Positions 8,034 to 14,935 of a DNA stretch of 18,234 nt are shown one piece after another (the stretch's first letter is position 1; each line of letters starts with the position of its first letter). This DNA comes from Candidatus Nitrosopumilus sp. (GTDB lineage: Archaea; Thermoproteota; Nitrososphaeria; Nitrososphaerales; Nitrosopumilaceae). The DNA lies in contig DRGT01000093.1 of NCBI GenBank assembly GCA_011055585.1, forward strand, positions 1-18,234, given 5' to 3'. Position numbers and translations under genes: made by a program. The notes under the pieces were generated by a model that was not told where the DNA came from, ran no database searches, and saw only the letters and a program-made list of their open reading frames with translations.

Positions 8034-8723
8034 ATGAATAAAATCCTGCTAACTGGTATCGTCAGTGCTTTATTCTTAGTTTGGTCTAGTTTTTCATTAA
8101 GCATTTTTGCTCAAGAAACTCTATCTCCAGGGACCATGGATCATGTCACAGAAATGGGTGGCTCCCTTGAGTTATGGGTTACTCTTGCTCACTGGACAAC
8201 AGGAGTAGCTACTGTAGTATTGGCAGTTTGTCTCATTAGGACATTCAAGCATATGGAAGCTGTTACAAAAATGACTACTATGGAGACACAGTATCGCTTA
8301 AGACCTTGGATTGGACCAATAAATGGAATTAACAAAATGGATCATTCAGTTAATGAAAAATGCCAGTTTGATATTGCCATAAAAAATTTTGGTGAACTGC
8401 CAGCTTCTAGAGTTACTGCAAAATTTAAGATAGACACAAAGATGATGAGCCGAGAAGATGCAGAGTCTTCAGATTTAGAATCATTTGATTTGGGACCAAT
8501 GCTTCCAAACATGGAGAAGCATTACTGGTTTTTCATAGAGCCAGAATTATGGAAAAAAGCTCTTGAAGGACAAGAAAAGATTTTCACAATTCTTTATTTT
8601 GAATACAAAACAGGAGCTGCAAAAAGCGGCTATGGAATGATTAGTGAATATGTTCCAACCTCTCAAAATTTTGTTCACAGAGATATGTGGATTGACGACG
8701 CAAAGCTAACTTCTCGATCCTGA
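8034..8723 (+). CDS. Membrane-anchored protein of unknown function
   Basis: This 229-residue protein has an N-terminal signal-like segment (residues 5-26, ending SIFAQE). A second membrane helix lies at about 47-69 (WVTLAHWTTGVATVVLAVCL). A soluble domain of about 150 residues follows, with strands such as FDIAIKNFGELPASRVTAKF, which recall an immunoglobulin-like or CARDB-type beta sandwich. RPWIGPINGI precedes the first strand. No catalytic motif is seen and I do not recognise a named family. It is the first gene of a pair with ahcY, but a separate TATA box precedes ahcY. Which side of the membrane the domain lies on cannot be fixed: if the first segment is cleaved, the domain is cytoplasmic. 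Confidence 0.75.
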   Translation: MNKILLTGIVSALFLVWSSFSLSIFAQETLSPGTMDHVTEMGGSLELWVTLAHWTTGVATVVLAVCLIRTFKHMEAVTKMTTMETQYRLRPWIGPINGINKMDHSVNEKCQFDIAIKNFGELPASRVTAKFKIDTKMMSREDAESSDLESFDLGPMLPNMEKHYWFFIEPELWKKALEGQEKIFTILYFEYKTGAAKSGYGMISEYVPTSQNFVHRDMWIDDAKLTSRS

Positions 8724-8726
8724 AGA

Positions 8727-8735
8727 ATTTTATAC
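8727..8735 (+). promoter_or_regulatory. TATA box of ahcY
   Basis: ATTTTATAC lies about 27 nt before the TTG start at 8758. This supports leaderless transcription from a TTG codon. Confidence 0.5.
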
Positions 8736-8757
8736 TGTTCTAAATTGTCGTGGCATA

Positions 8758-9999
8758 TTGAGTAAGGTAAAAAATCCAAAATTAGCAAAGAAAGGACAGC
8801 TCTCCTATGGATGGGCAAGAAGCCACATGCAAATTTTGGATAATACAATTAATCGATTAAAAAAATCAAAACCATTCAAAGGAGTGACACTTGGATTTTG
8901 TCTTCACATCACAAAAGAAACTTCAGTATTGTTAATGGGCGTAAAGGAATTAGGCGCAACAGTTGCTGCATGTGGGGGGAATCCACTCACAACTCAGGAT
9001 GATATTGCAGCATTTTTGGCATCTAAAGGAATTCATATGTATGCTTGGGCTGGACAGTCTGCAAAAGAGTATGATTGGTGCATCCAACAAGTACTAAATC
9101 ACAAACCACAAATTCTTACTGATGATGGTTCAGACCTAAACATCAAAGCTCACTTTGGAAAGAAAAGTAAAAACTTGAAAATTTTAGGAGCTACTGAAGA
9201 AACAACTGCTGGTGTTAACAGAATCAAAGCAGTTGAAAAACAAGGAAAGCTTCGTTATCCAGTAATTTCAGTAAATGATGCTTACACAAAACACATGTTT
9301 GATAATAGATATGGAACTGGACAAAGTACAGTAGATGGTTATCTTAGAGCAATGAATCTCCTGTTTGCATCAAAACATGTCGTTGTTGTAGGGTATGGTT
9401 GGGTTGGAAAAGGTGTTGCAGAAAGATGTCATGGAATGGGAGCTAAAATTATTGTAACTGAAGTTGAACCTGTAAAAGCACTAGAAGCGCACATGGATGG
9501 ATTTGATGTAATGCCAATGTCACAAGCTGTCAAAGTTGGTGATATTTTCATTACATGTACCGGAATGACTAGTGTAATTAGAAAAGAACATCTTACTCAA
9601 ATGAAAACCGGCGCAATTGTTGGAAATGTAGGCCACTTTGATGTTGAGGTTGATGCTGATTTCTTGCTCAAAAAATCAAAATCAGTAAGAGAAATCAGAC
9701 CAAATCTAGATGAATGTGTCTTGAAAAATGGTAAAAAAATCTATTTGATTGGTAAAGGCAGAATTGCAAATCTTGTTGCAGCAGAAGGCCATCCTCCAGA
9801 AGTAATGGCACAATCATTTTCAAACCAACTACTATCAATTCTTTACATTCTCAAAAATCACAAAAAAATGAAAAAGAAAGTAATACCTGTGCCAATAGAA
9901 ATAGATAAACAAATAGCAAAAGACGCTCTAAATGCAATGAATGTAAAAATTGATAAGCTCACAAAAGAGCAAGTCAAATACATGAATAGTTGGAACTAA
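8758..9999 (+). CDS. ahcY: S-adenosylhomocysteine hydrolase (adenosylhomocysteinase)
   Basis: This 413-residue NAD-dependent enzyme splits S-adenosylhomocysteine into adenosine and homocysteine, keeping methylation going. Visible signatures are LHITKETSVL (about 49-58), GATEETTAGV (144-153), VNDAYTKHMFDNRYGTGQS (172-190) with the substrate-binding Lys, Asp and Asn, and the NAD loop GYGWVGKG (212-219). GHFDVEVD and EGHPPEVMAQSF come later. The C-terminus ends YMNSWN and lacks the long lysine/tyrosine tail of bacterial and eukaryotic forms, as in other archaeal enzymes. The start is a TTG with a correctly spaced TATA box. Its TAA coincides with the first bases of the left arm of the 113-bp inverted repeat. 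Confidence 0.95.
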   Translation: MSKVKNPKLAKKGQLSYGWARSHMQILDNTINRLKKSKPFKGVTLGFCLHITKETSVLLMGVKELGATVAACGGNPLTTQDDIAAFLASKGIHMYAWAGQSAKEYDWCIQQVLNHKPQILTDDGSDLNIKAHFGKKSKNLKILGATEETTAGVNRIKAVEKQGKLRYPVISVNDAYTKHMFDNRYGTGQSTVDGYLRAMNLLFASKHVVVVGYGWVGKGVAERCHGMGAKIIVTEVEPVKALEAHMDGFDVMPMSQAVKVGDIFITCTGMTSVIRKEHLTQMKTGAIVGNVGHFDVEVDADFLLKKSKSVREIRPNLDECVLKNGKKIYLIGKGRIANLVAAEGHPPEVMAQSFSNQLLSILYILKNHKKMKKKVIPVPIEIDKQIAKDALNAMNVKIDKLTKEQVKYMNSWN

Positions 10000-10109
10000 A
10001 AATTTAGTCAATATTGTTTAGCTGTAATTAAGGAATTACGATTTGTCGTTTTCCAGGCTTAAGAATACAATGAATTTTTTAGATCAAACTAAGAATTAAG
10101 AATTTTCAG
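9997..10109 (+). repeat. Left arm of perfect 113-bp inverted repeat
   Basis: Base-by-base comparison shows that 9997-10109 is identical to the reverse complement of 10929-11041, with no mismatch or gap. The arm begins at the ahcY stop codon and ends ...AAGAATTTTCAG. Beyond both ends the similarity breaks down within a few bases. It encodes no protein of useful length. Confidence 0.97.
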
Positions 10110-10130
10110 GATTAACAGTTCGTATCAAAT

Positions 10131-10139
10131 GTATATAAA
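10131..10139 (+). promoter_or_regulatory. TATA-like element just inside the left arm
   Basis: TATATAAAA is a near-ideal box A. On the plus strand it would start a transcript near 10160 that runs antisense into the DUF6659-type gene. A 23-codon reading frame at 10149-10220 is too weak to call. On the minus strand the box would drive transcription into the left arm. No gene clearly belongs to it. Confidence 0.3.
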
Positions 10140-10188
10140 AACAAGATTGTGTTGACAAAAAGAAAACTCAATCCTAGACTCGAATCAT

Positions 10189-10551
10189 TTAGTTTTGGTT
10201 TTTGTAATAGAGTTCGATAATTTCATCTACCACTACATTTGTGTCGCTATCTTTTTCTGTACTTACAAGAAGCAAATGGTCATCGCCCAGATAAAAAGAA
10301 TAGCGCTTAATCTTGTCATATTCAGCCAGGGTGTATTTTGTTTTGCCAAGCATTTTTGCCGTAGCTTTACGTGCCTTCCAATCAATAATGGAGAGATTGA
10401 CCAATTCATTTTCCATATGGTCTGAAAGCAGGCTTTTCATGCCCTTACGCATGCCTCCTCCAACGAGTTTAGCCCATTGGTCATAAACGGCAGCAAACCT
10501 AATTTTAGGGTCAGTCTTTAAAATTTGTGAACAAAAATTTTCATAATCCAA
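10189..10551 (-). CDS. DUF6659-type thaumarchaeal protein
   Basis: This 120-residue soluble protein begins MDYENFCSQILKTDPKIRF. It continues with YDQWAKLVGGGMRKGMKSLLS, KMLGKTKYTLAEYDKIKRY and a strand pair FYLGDDHLLLVSTEKD. The order 'DPKIRF..VY..W..LV.GGMR.G..SLL....' then 'Y.L.....HLLLVSTE' matches my memory of DUF6659, a family multiplied in ammonia-oxidising archaea and resembling roadblock/LC7-like folds. Function is unknown. The start is a TTG at 10551, the only start codon after an upstream in-frame stop, and a TATA box is centred 26 nt upstream. The gene sits inside the inverted-repeat segment, between two direct copies of a 19-bp repeat. Confidence 0.8.
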   Translation of the reverse strand: MDYENFCSQILKTDPKIRFAAVYDQWAKLVGGGMRKGMKSLLSDHMENELVNLSIIDWKARKATAKMLGKTKYTLAEYDKIKRYSFYLGDDHLLLVSTEKDSDTNVVVDEIIELYYKNQN

Positions 10552-10571
10552 TGATTGTTCTTTGCGCCCTT

Positions 10572-10583
10572 AATTATTATAGT
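10572..10583 (-). promoter_or_regulatory. TATA box of the DUF6659-type gene
   Basis: On the minus strand the sequence reads CTATAATAATTA, centred 26 nt from the TTG start. That is the spacing expected for a leaderless transcript and supports the start choice. Confidence 0.55.
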
Positions 10584-10638
10584 GTTATTTGTCTCGAATT
10601 GGAATTCAATGGTTGATTGGTCAGGGAATAATTCAAGT

Positions 10639-10657
10639 CTAAGAATTAAGAATTTTC
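10639..10657 (+). repeat. Third copy of the 19-bp terminal piece of the inverted repeat
   Basis: CTAAGAATTAAGAATTTTC occurs here, at 10089-10107 (direct, in the left arm) and at 10931-10949 (inverted, in the right arm). Flanking bases are also similar to those at the left copy (TCAAGT/TCAAA before; GGGATCTAAC/AGGATTAAC after). This suggests a degenerate older copy. Confidence 0.85.
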
Positions 10658-10727
10658 GGGATCTAACTGAGTTTTGTATTAGAAAACGATGACGTAAAAT
10701 GAATTACCTATTAAAGGAATAATTTGA

Positions 10728-10820
10728 TTAAGAAGGTGGGTTATAGATTACAAACATTATAGCACCGATTGCTACAATAGTCACAAGCCCAATTACAACC
10801 CATTTTGTATCCATATTCAC
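10728..10820 (-). CDS. Small single-pass membrane peptide (28-30 aa)
   Basis: From the GTG at 10820 the peptide has 30 residues, or 28 from the ATG at 10814. It starts MDTKW, has one hydrophobic helix of about 20 residues (VVIGLVTIVAIGAIMFVI) and ends YNPPS. A TATA box is centred about 29 nt before the GTG, so GTG may be the leaderless start. The single clean helix, the in-frame stop after a Pro-Pro-Ser tail and the promoter all favour a real gene, though it is short enough to be missed by routine annotation. It lies within the inverted-repeat segment. Function is unknown. Confidence 0.55.
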   Translation of the reverse strand: MNMDTKWVVIGLVTIVAIGAIMFVIYNPPS

Positions 10821-10843
10821 ATCTACAATGATGTCGAATTCAG

Positions 10844-10855
10844 TAATATAAAAAA
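10844..10855 (-). promoter_or_regulatory. TATA box of the small membrane peptide gene
   Basis: TTTTTTATATTA on the minus strand is centred about 29 nt from the GTG at 10820 and about 35 nt from the ATG at 10814. Confidence 0.45.
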
Positions 10856-10928
10856 GAACGTACTACTATACTCAATAAATAATTATTCAGAACCTATTAG
10901 ACAAACCTACAGAAAAAACCAAAGGATT

Positions 10929-11041
10929 CTGAAAATTCTTAATTCTTAGTTTGATCTAAAAAATTCATTGTATTCTTAAGCCTGGAAAACGACAAATCGT
11001 AATTCCTTAATTACAGCTAAACAATATTGACTAAATTTTTA
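10929..11041 (-). repeat. Right arm of perfect 113-bp inverted repeat
   Basis: It is identical to the reverse complement of 9997-10109. Its outer edge ends at 11041, 27 nt before the preferred metG ATG, so the T-rich TTTTTAAG box that probably serves metG lies on the arm boundary. Confidence 0.97.
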
Positions 11042-11068
11042 AGTTCAGTAGTTTTCAATCGAGATATC

Positions 11069-12724
11069 ATGAGAGATAAGGCAATAATCACAAGTGCATT
11101 ACCATATTCAAATGGAGAAATTCATCTAGGTCATGTTGCGTCTACCTATCTTCCAGCAGACGTTACAACGCGATTTCTAAAACAAAAAGGAGTGGAAGCA
11201 TACTATATCTGCGCATCAGATGACTATGGTACTCCAATTTTGCTTCAATCAGAAAAGGAAGGAAAATCTCCAGAAGAATATGTTGAATATTGGAACAAGC
11301 GCGATTCTGAAGACTTTGCAGCATTTGATATTGATTTTGATATATTTTACAAAACAAGTTCCAAAGAAAATAATGAATTTGTACAAGATGTATTTACAAA
11401 ATTAAACGCAGCTGGTCATATCTATGAATCAGAAATTGTCCAGTTTTATTGTAACAATGACAAAAAATTTCTGCCAGACAGATACGTAAAAGGAATCTGT
11501 CCATATTGCAAAGCAGAAGACCAGTACTCTGACCTGTGTGAAAAGTGTGGCAGAGTTCCAGAAGAAATCGAAAACCCAAAATGTTCTATCTGTGGCCAAC
11601 CACCAGTAAAAGAAAAAACAAAACATTACTTTTACAAGCTAAAAAACTTCTCAGACCAACTAAGCAATTGGCTTGAGAAAAATGATAATCTCCAAAAAGA
11701 TGTCAAAAAATACGTTCAAAATTGGATAAAAACAGGCCTTGTAGACTGGGACATTTCTCGTGATATTTCGTGGGGTGTTCCAATCCCATTAGATGACGCA
11801 AAAGGCAAAGTATTCTATGGTTGGTTTGATAACCATCTTGCATACATTTCAACTGCACTAAAGTTTCTAAATGACAAAGGAATCGATGGAAAAAAGTTTT
11901 GGAATTCAGCTGACATTTACCATTTTATCGGCAAAGATATTGTTTATCATCACTTTTTGTTTTTGCCAGCAATGAGAATTGGAATTAAAGAAGAATACAA
12001 GCTACCTGATTATATCCCAACACGAGGATTTCTTACTTTAGAAGCAAAGAAAATCTCAAAAAGCAGAAACTGGTACATTGGTTTGAAGGAATTTTTAGAA
12101 TATTATCCTGCAGATTATTTGAGATTTTATCTAGTGTCAATTAATCCTTATTCTCAAGATGATCTTAATTTTGATTGGGATGAGTTTGCAACAAAAATAA
12201 ATTCTGAATTAATTGGAAATCTTGGAAATTTTATAAATCGTGCATTAGGATTTGCCCAGAAAAGCTTTGATGGTAAAGTTCCTGAACCAGATGCGCTAGA
12301 TGGTGCAGATAATGAATCACAGGAAAAAATCAAAAAACTAGCAATAGAGGTTGGGATATTAATGGAGCAAAATCATCTTGATAGGGCTCTGAAAAAAATC
12401 CTAGAGTTTTCTTCTCACTTTAACCAATATTTCCAACACAAAGAACCTTGGAAAAAAGAACCTGGAACAAATACCTGTGTCTACTTGTCAGTAAATGCAG
12501 CAAGAAGTATAGCTATTGCGTGTTATCCGTTTATGCCAAAATCTGCACAAAAAATTTGGTTGCAGCTTGGTCTTGATGGAAACGTTTCAGAGCAATCATG
12601 GGATTCAATTTCTGAAATATTAATTCAAGCAAATCATCAGCTTGGCACACCATCACCATTGTTTGCTAAAGTAGAGGAATCTGACATCAAAAACTACAAG
12701 CAAAAACTAGGAACACAAAACTAA
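11069..12724 (+). CDS. metG: Methionyl-tRNA synthetase
   Basis: From the ATG at 11069 the enzyme has 551 residues. The class I motifs are HLGH (19-22, the HIGH equivalent) and KISKS (328-332). The zinc knuckle region has Cys144/Cys147, Cys157/Cys160 and Cys172/Cys175, followed by the anticodon-binding helical domain. There is no C-terminal EMAP-II-like tRNA-binding domain, which in archaea is often absent or encoded separately. A TTG at 11027 would add 14 residues, but those lie inside the inverted repeat and have no counterpart in the usual N-terminus. MRDKAIITSALPYSNGEIHLGH is the expected beginning, with TTTTTAAG about 29 nt upstream. The alpha/beta hydrolase gene follows after 1 nt. Confidence 0.95.
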   Translation: MRDKAIITSALPYSNGEIHLGHVASTYLPADVTTRFLKQKGVEAYYICASDDYGTPILLQSEKEGKSPEEYVEYWNKRDSEDFAAFDIDFDIFYKTSSKENNEFVQDVFTKLNAAGHIYESEIVQFYCNNDKKFLPDRYVKGICPYCKAEDQYSDLCEKCGRVPEEIENPKCSICGQPPVKEKTKHYFYKLKNFSDQLSNWLEKNDNLQKDVKKYVQNWIKTGLVDWDISRDISWGVPIPLDDAKGKVFYGWFDNHLAYISTALKFLNDKGIDGKKFWNSADIYHFIGKDIVYHHFLFLPAMRIGIKEEYKLPDYIPTRGFLTLEAKKISKSRNWYIGLKEFLEYYPADYLRFYLVSINPYSQDDLNFDWDEFATKINSELIGNLGNFINRALGFAQKSFDGKVPEPDALDGADNESQEKIKKLAIEVGILMEQNHLDRALKKILEFSSHFNQYFQHKEPWKKEPGTNTCVYLSVNAARSIAIACYPFMPKSAQKIWLQLGLDGNVSEQSWDSISEILIQANHQLGTPSPLFAKVEESDIKNYKQKLGTQN

Positions 12725-12725
12725 G

Positions 12726-13481
12726 TTGAAAACACAAATTCCAAGAATCTCAACTAGAGGTTATTATGATTTGGGGAGCGGGAAAACGCTCAAAACAGCC
12801 TCATATTTTTTGTATCCAAAAAAATCATTTGACAGATTATCTGGCGCAAAAGAAATCACCATAATGATTCATGGACTAAGAAATGACAAAAAGGCGGCAG
12901 TTAGCAAATTTGCAATTGCAAAAAGACGATTGAAACAACTCAGATACAAGCATCTTGTAATTGGATTTAGCTATGACTCTAACACAAAGGGAGCTCATTT
13001 AAGAAAACAGGAACTAAATGCATTAAGAGTTGGCGAACTGATTGCAAGAAAAAATGGAAAAAACCTTTCTCAATTTATTATGGATTTTAAAAAACAAAGC
13101 CCACAGACAAAAATCCGATTAATTGGCCATTCCCTTGGCTCTACCGTAATAGTTAGTACGATTAAGAATCTTGCGCGAAAACAAAAAAACAAAAACATTG
13201 TAGAAAGTGTTCATTTTTTTGGCGCGTCAATTCAAAGTGATTCAATAAATCCAAAAAAACATGGAAAAATATTGCAAAAAGTTGTACATTCTAAAATTGT
13301 AAACCACTATAGCCCTTGGGATGAGGTTCTAAAATATGCACATGATAAATACCAAGTAATTAATCCACTTGGCTTGTATGGTGCTAGAGGAAAAACGATT
13401 TCAAAATACTCTCAAATCAAACTAAAGCCAAAAAACCATAGATTTGTGAGCTATGCTGGTGTGCTGAAAAGATTTCCCTAA
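12726..13481 (+). CDS. Alpha/beta hydrolase (DUF726/TMCO4-like)
   Basis: This 251-residue protein has a strand-oxyanion segment TIMIHGLRN (45-53), a nucleophile elbow GHSLG (134-138, Ser136), a likely acid Asp199 in NHYSPWDEVL and a C-terminal His238, giving a plausible complete triad. The VHFFGAS and NPLGLYGARG blocks recall the DUF726/TMCO4 group of lipase-like hydrolases. It is very basic, and there is no signal peptide. The TTG start at 12726 lies 1 nt after the metG stop, so translation is probably coupled. The substrate is unknown; an esterase or lipase activity is a guess from the fold. Confidence 0.8.
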   Translation: MKTQIPRISTRGYYDLGSGKTLKTASYFLYPKKSFDRLSGAKEITIMIHGLRNDKKAAVSKFAIAKRRLKQLRYKHLVIGFSYDSNTKGAHLRKQELNALRVGELIARKNGKNLSQFIMDFKKQSPQTKIRLIGHSLGSTVIVSTIKNLARKQKNKNIVESVHFFGASIQSDSINPKKHGKILQKVVHSKIVNHYSPWDEVLKYAHDKYQVINPLGLYGARGKTISKYSQIKLKPKNHRFVSYAGVLKRFP

Positions 13482-13483
13482 AT

Positions 13484-13717
13484 CTATTGTTCTTCTATAG
13501 TGAGTAAGGTTGTAGTTGATCTAATGTTATCAAGATGTCTGATTTTTGTTGAAATTGTATTGTTTAACTCCTCACTAGAATCCGATTCTAGTTTTGCTAA
13601 AATGTCAAATGCCCCAAACGTTCCCCAGACCTCTTTTACCAGATTAACATCCTTTAGTTTCTGAATAGTTGATTCTTCAGAACCCATTTCACAATTGAGT
13701 AATACGTAAGCTCGCAT
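13484..13717 (-). CDS. Stand-alone Lrp/AsnC effector-binding (RAM) domain protein
   Basis: This 77-residue protein is a single RAM/ACT-like domain. It has an AYVLLNCEMGSEESTIQKL strand-helix unit, VKEVWGTFGAFDILAKLES with the family's 'v...tG.yDi...v' pattern, and a C-terminal RSTTTLLTIEEQ strand. There is no DNA-binding helix-turn-helix. Such proteins form oligomers that bind small molecules, often amino acids, and may modulate full-length Lrp regulators. A TATA box (GTTTTATATT, minus strand) is about 38 nt upstream, leaving a short leader with AGGTAG 4 nt before the ATG, one of the few Shine-Dalgarno-like sites here. The gene ends 2 nt from the convergent hydrolase. Confidence 0.85.
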   Translation of the reverse strand: MRAYVLLNCEMGSEESTIQKLKDVNLVKEVWGTFGAFDILAKLESDSSEELNNTISTKIRHLDNIRSTTTLLTIEEQ

Positions 13718-13750
13718 TTTTTCTACCTGTAGAAGTTCAAAAACTTTGAT

Positions 13751-13760
13751 AATATAAAAC
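13751..13760 (-). promoter_or_regulatory. TATA box of the RAM-domain gene
   Basis: GTTTTATATT on the minus strand is centred about 38 nt before the ATG. It predicts a leader of about 12 nt, which contains the AGGTAG ribosome-binding-like site. Confidence 0.45.
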
Positions 13761-13848
13761 TAACATGTTCATACTTTTTGATCCCACAATGTTTTTGTAT
13801 CAAACCACGTATACATTGTAGTTATTTGTAATCAAAATCCTAATACCG

Positions 13849-13857
13849 TATAATTTC
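13849..13857 (+). promoter_or_regulatory. TATA box of the 48-aa protein gene
   Basis: GTATAATTT is centred about 24 nt before the ATG at 13877, which supports that start over the ATG at 13867 (stop after 16 codons). Confidence 0.5.
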
Positions 13858-13876
13858 TAGTCCCAAATGGGCAGAT

Positions 13877-14023
13877 ATGACACAAGTGGCAGAGGTGTTA
13901 GTAAGGATACGGTATAGATTCCGAGATGAAACAAAATTCGTTTCAATTAGAGTCACTGAAAGTCAGTATCAAAATTTGTTAGAACTTCCAGTCGTAGAAG
14001 AATGTAATATTGTTAAAGTCTAA
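13877..14023 (+). CDS. 48-aa protein of unknown function
   Basis: The frame from the ATG at 13877 to the TAA at 14021-14023 encodes 48 residues: MTQVAEVLVRIRYRFRDET, then KFVSIRVTESQYQNLLELP and VVEECNIVKV. The predicted order is strand, strand, short helix, strand, with good hydrophobic alternation and no membrane segment. A TATA box at leaderless spacing precedes it, and the TATA box of the next gene overlaps its stop. Codon use matches its neighbours. I do not recognise the family. The size and the beta-beta-alpha-beta pattern would suit a small regulator or subunit, but that is speculation. Confidence 0.65.
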   Translation: MTQVAEVLVRIRYRFRDETKFVSIRVTESQYQNLLELPVVEECNIVKV

Positions 14024-14030
14024 ATAAAAC
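14021..14030 (+). promoter_or_regulatory. TATA box of the DsbA-like gene, overlapping the upstream stop codon
   Basis: TAAATAAAAC is centred 26 nt before the ATG at 14052. Its first three bases are the stop codon of the 48-aa gene, so termination of one gene and initiation of the next share the same bases. Confidence 0.55.
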
Positions 14031-14051
14031 CTCCACTGAGTAATCACTCTA

Positions 14052-14891
14052 ATGTCTGAAGAAAATCAAACTGATACTAATGAATTTCAATCATCTAATA
14101 ACGAAGAAAGTAAAATTACAATACCCAAATCATCCTACAACAGAATGCTAAAAGGAATTGTTGCAGCCATTGCAATTGCTACATTTCTTGGTGGCTATGC
14201 AGTTGGAACACTAGATGGAGGTTCCAATTCTTTATCATCTGATGAAATTAAAGATATAATTTTAGAGCTTGAATCTAAATCTCCTGCTCCACAACCAGCA
14301 CAAGCTCCATCACAACCATCTACCCCATCAGTATTTCAAGTCTCACTTGATGATGATCCAGTCAAAGGAAATCCAAATGCCCCAGTAACAGTAGTAGAGT
14401 TTTCTGACTTTCAATGTCCGTTTTGTTTAAGATTCTTTGATCAAACACTTCCACTAATAGAAGAAAATTACATCAATACTGGAAAAATAAAACTAGTTTA
14501 CAAAGATTTTCCATTAGTTAGCTTACATCCAAATGTAAAACCTGTTCATGTAGCTGCAGAGTGCGCAGATGAGCAAGGAAAGTTTTGGGAATATCATGAT
14601 GTTTTGTTTGAAAAACAATCAGAGTGGCAACGCCTTTCATCATCTGATCTGCAAACCACACTAGTACAATATGCAGATGATTTTGGTCTACAAACAGCAA
14701 ACTTTGAAGCTTGTCTTAACTCACCAGAAATGTTAGAAGAGGTAAATGCTGACTTTTTGCAAGCAGCAAGCTATGGTGCAACTGGCACTCCAACATTTTT
14801 CATTGGAAATGAAAAGAATGGTTTCATCAAACTAGTTGGCGCCCAACCATATGCAGCATTTCAAGCTGCAATTGATGCACAACTAGGTTAG
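14052..14891 (+). CDS. Membrane-anchored DsbA-family thiol oxidoreductase
   Basis: This 279-residue protein has a 34-residue charged N-terminus and one membrane helix (about 35-53, GIVAAIAIATFLGGYAVG). A Pro/Ala/Gln/Ser-rich linker (about 77-93) leads to a thioredoxin-fold DSBA-like domain (Thioredoxin_4 type). The active site is CPFC at 122-125, and the cis-proline is in GTPTFF (Pro247). Two further cysteines (171, 221) could form a structural disulfide. It should face outside the cell and make or shuffle disulfides in exported proteins. Thaumarchaea often have several such genes. Transcription appears leaderless and independent of its neighbours. Confidence 0.92.
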   Translation: MSEENQTDTNEFQSSNNEESKITIPKSSYNRMLKGIVAAIAIATFLGGYAVGTLDGGSNSLSSDEIKDIILELESKSPAPQPAQAPSQPSTPSVFQVSLDDDPVKGNPNAPVTVVEFSDFQCPFCLRFFDQTLPLIEENYINTGKIKLVYKDFPLVSLHPNVKPVHVAAECADEQGKFWEYHDVLFEKQSEWQRLSSSDLQTTLVQYADDFGLQTANFEACLNSPEMLEEVNADFLQAASYGATGTPTFFIGNEKNGFIKLVGAQPYAAFQAAIDAQLG

Positions 14892-14904
14892 GAAAATAGT
14901 AGTA

Positions 14905-14917
14905 AATTTAATTAAAT
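14905..14917 (+). promoter_or_regulatory. TATA-like element of nadM
   Basis: The A/T-only run AATTTAATTAAAT lies about 25 nt before the ATG at 14936, consistent with a leaderless nadM transcript. Confidence 0.4.
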
Positions 14918-14935
14918 CAAATTTTTAGTGATGTT

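Larger units (their letters stand above)
10110..10928. other. 819-bp segment enclosed by the 113-bp inverted repeat; possible invertible or inserted unit
   Basis: The segment holds two minus-strand genes (DUF6659-type, 10189-10551; 28-30-aa membrane peptide, 10728-10820), their TATA boxes, and a third copy of a 19-bp piece of the arm at 10639-10657. No transposase, integrase or recombinase is encoded, and I see no target-site duplication outside the arms. Homologous recombination between identical inverted arms could flip the segment. The stretches 10552-10727 and 10821-10928 show no other coding potential, only A/T-rich promoter-like sequence. Mobility or inversion is an inference. Confidence 0.5.

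Noticed and set aside
10149..10220. 23-codon frame from a GTG after the orphan TATA box
   Set aside because: It is too short, overlaps the DUF6659 gene on the other strand and lies upstream of the predicted transcript start.
9997..11041. The 113-bp inverted repeat as a terminator hairpin or classical insertion sequence
   Set aside because: The arms are 819 bp apart, so they will not form an RNA hairpin terminator. No transposase and no target-site duplication are seen, so an ordinary insertion sequence is not supported.
11027..11068. TTG start at 11027 for metG
   Set aside because: The extra 14 residues come from the inverted-repeat arm and have no match to the normal MetRS N-terminus. The ATG at 11069 has a TATA-like box at the right distance.
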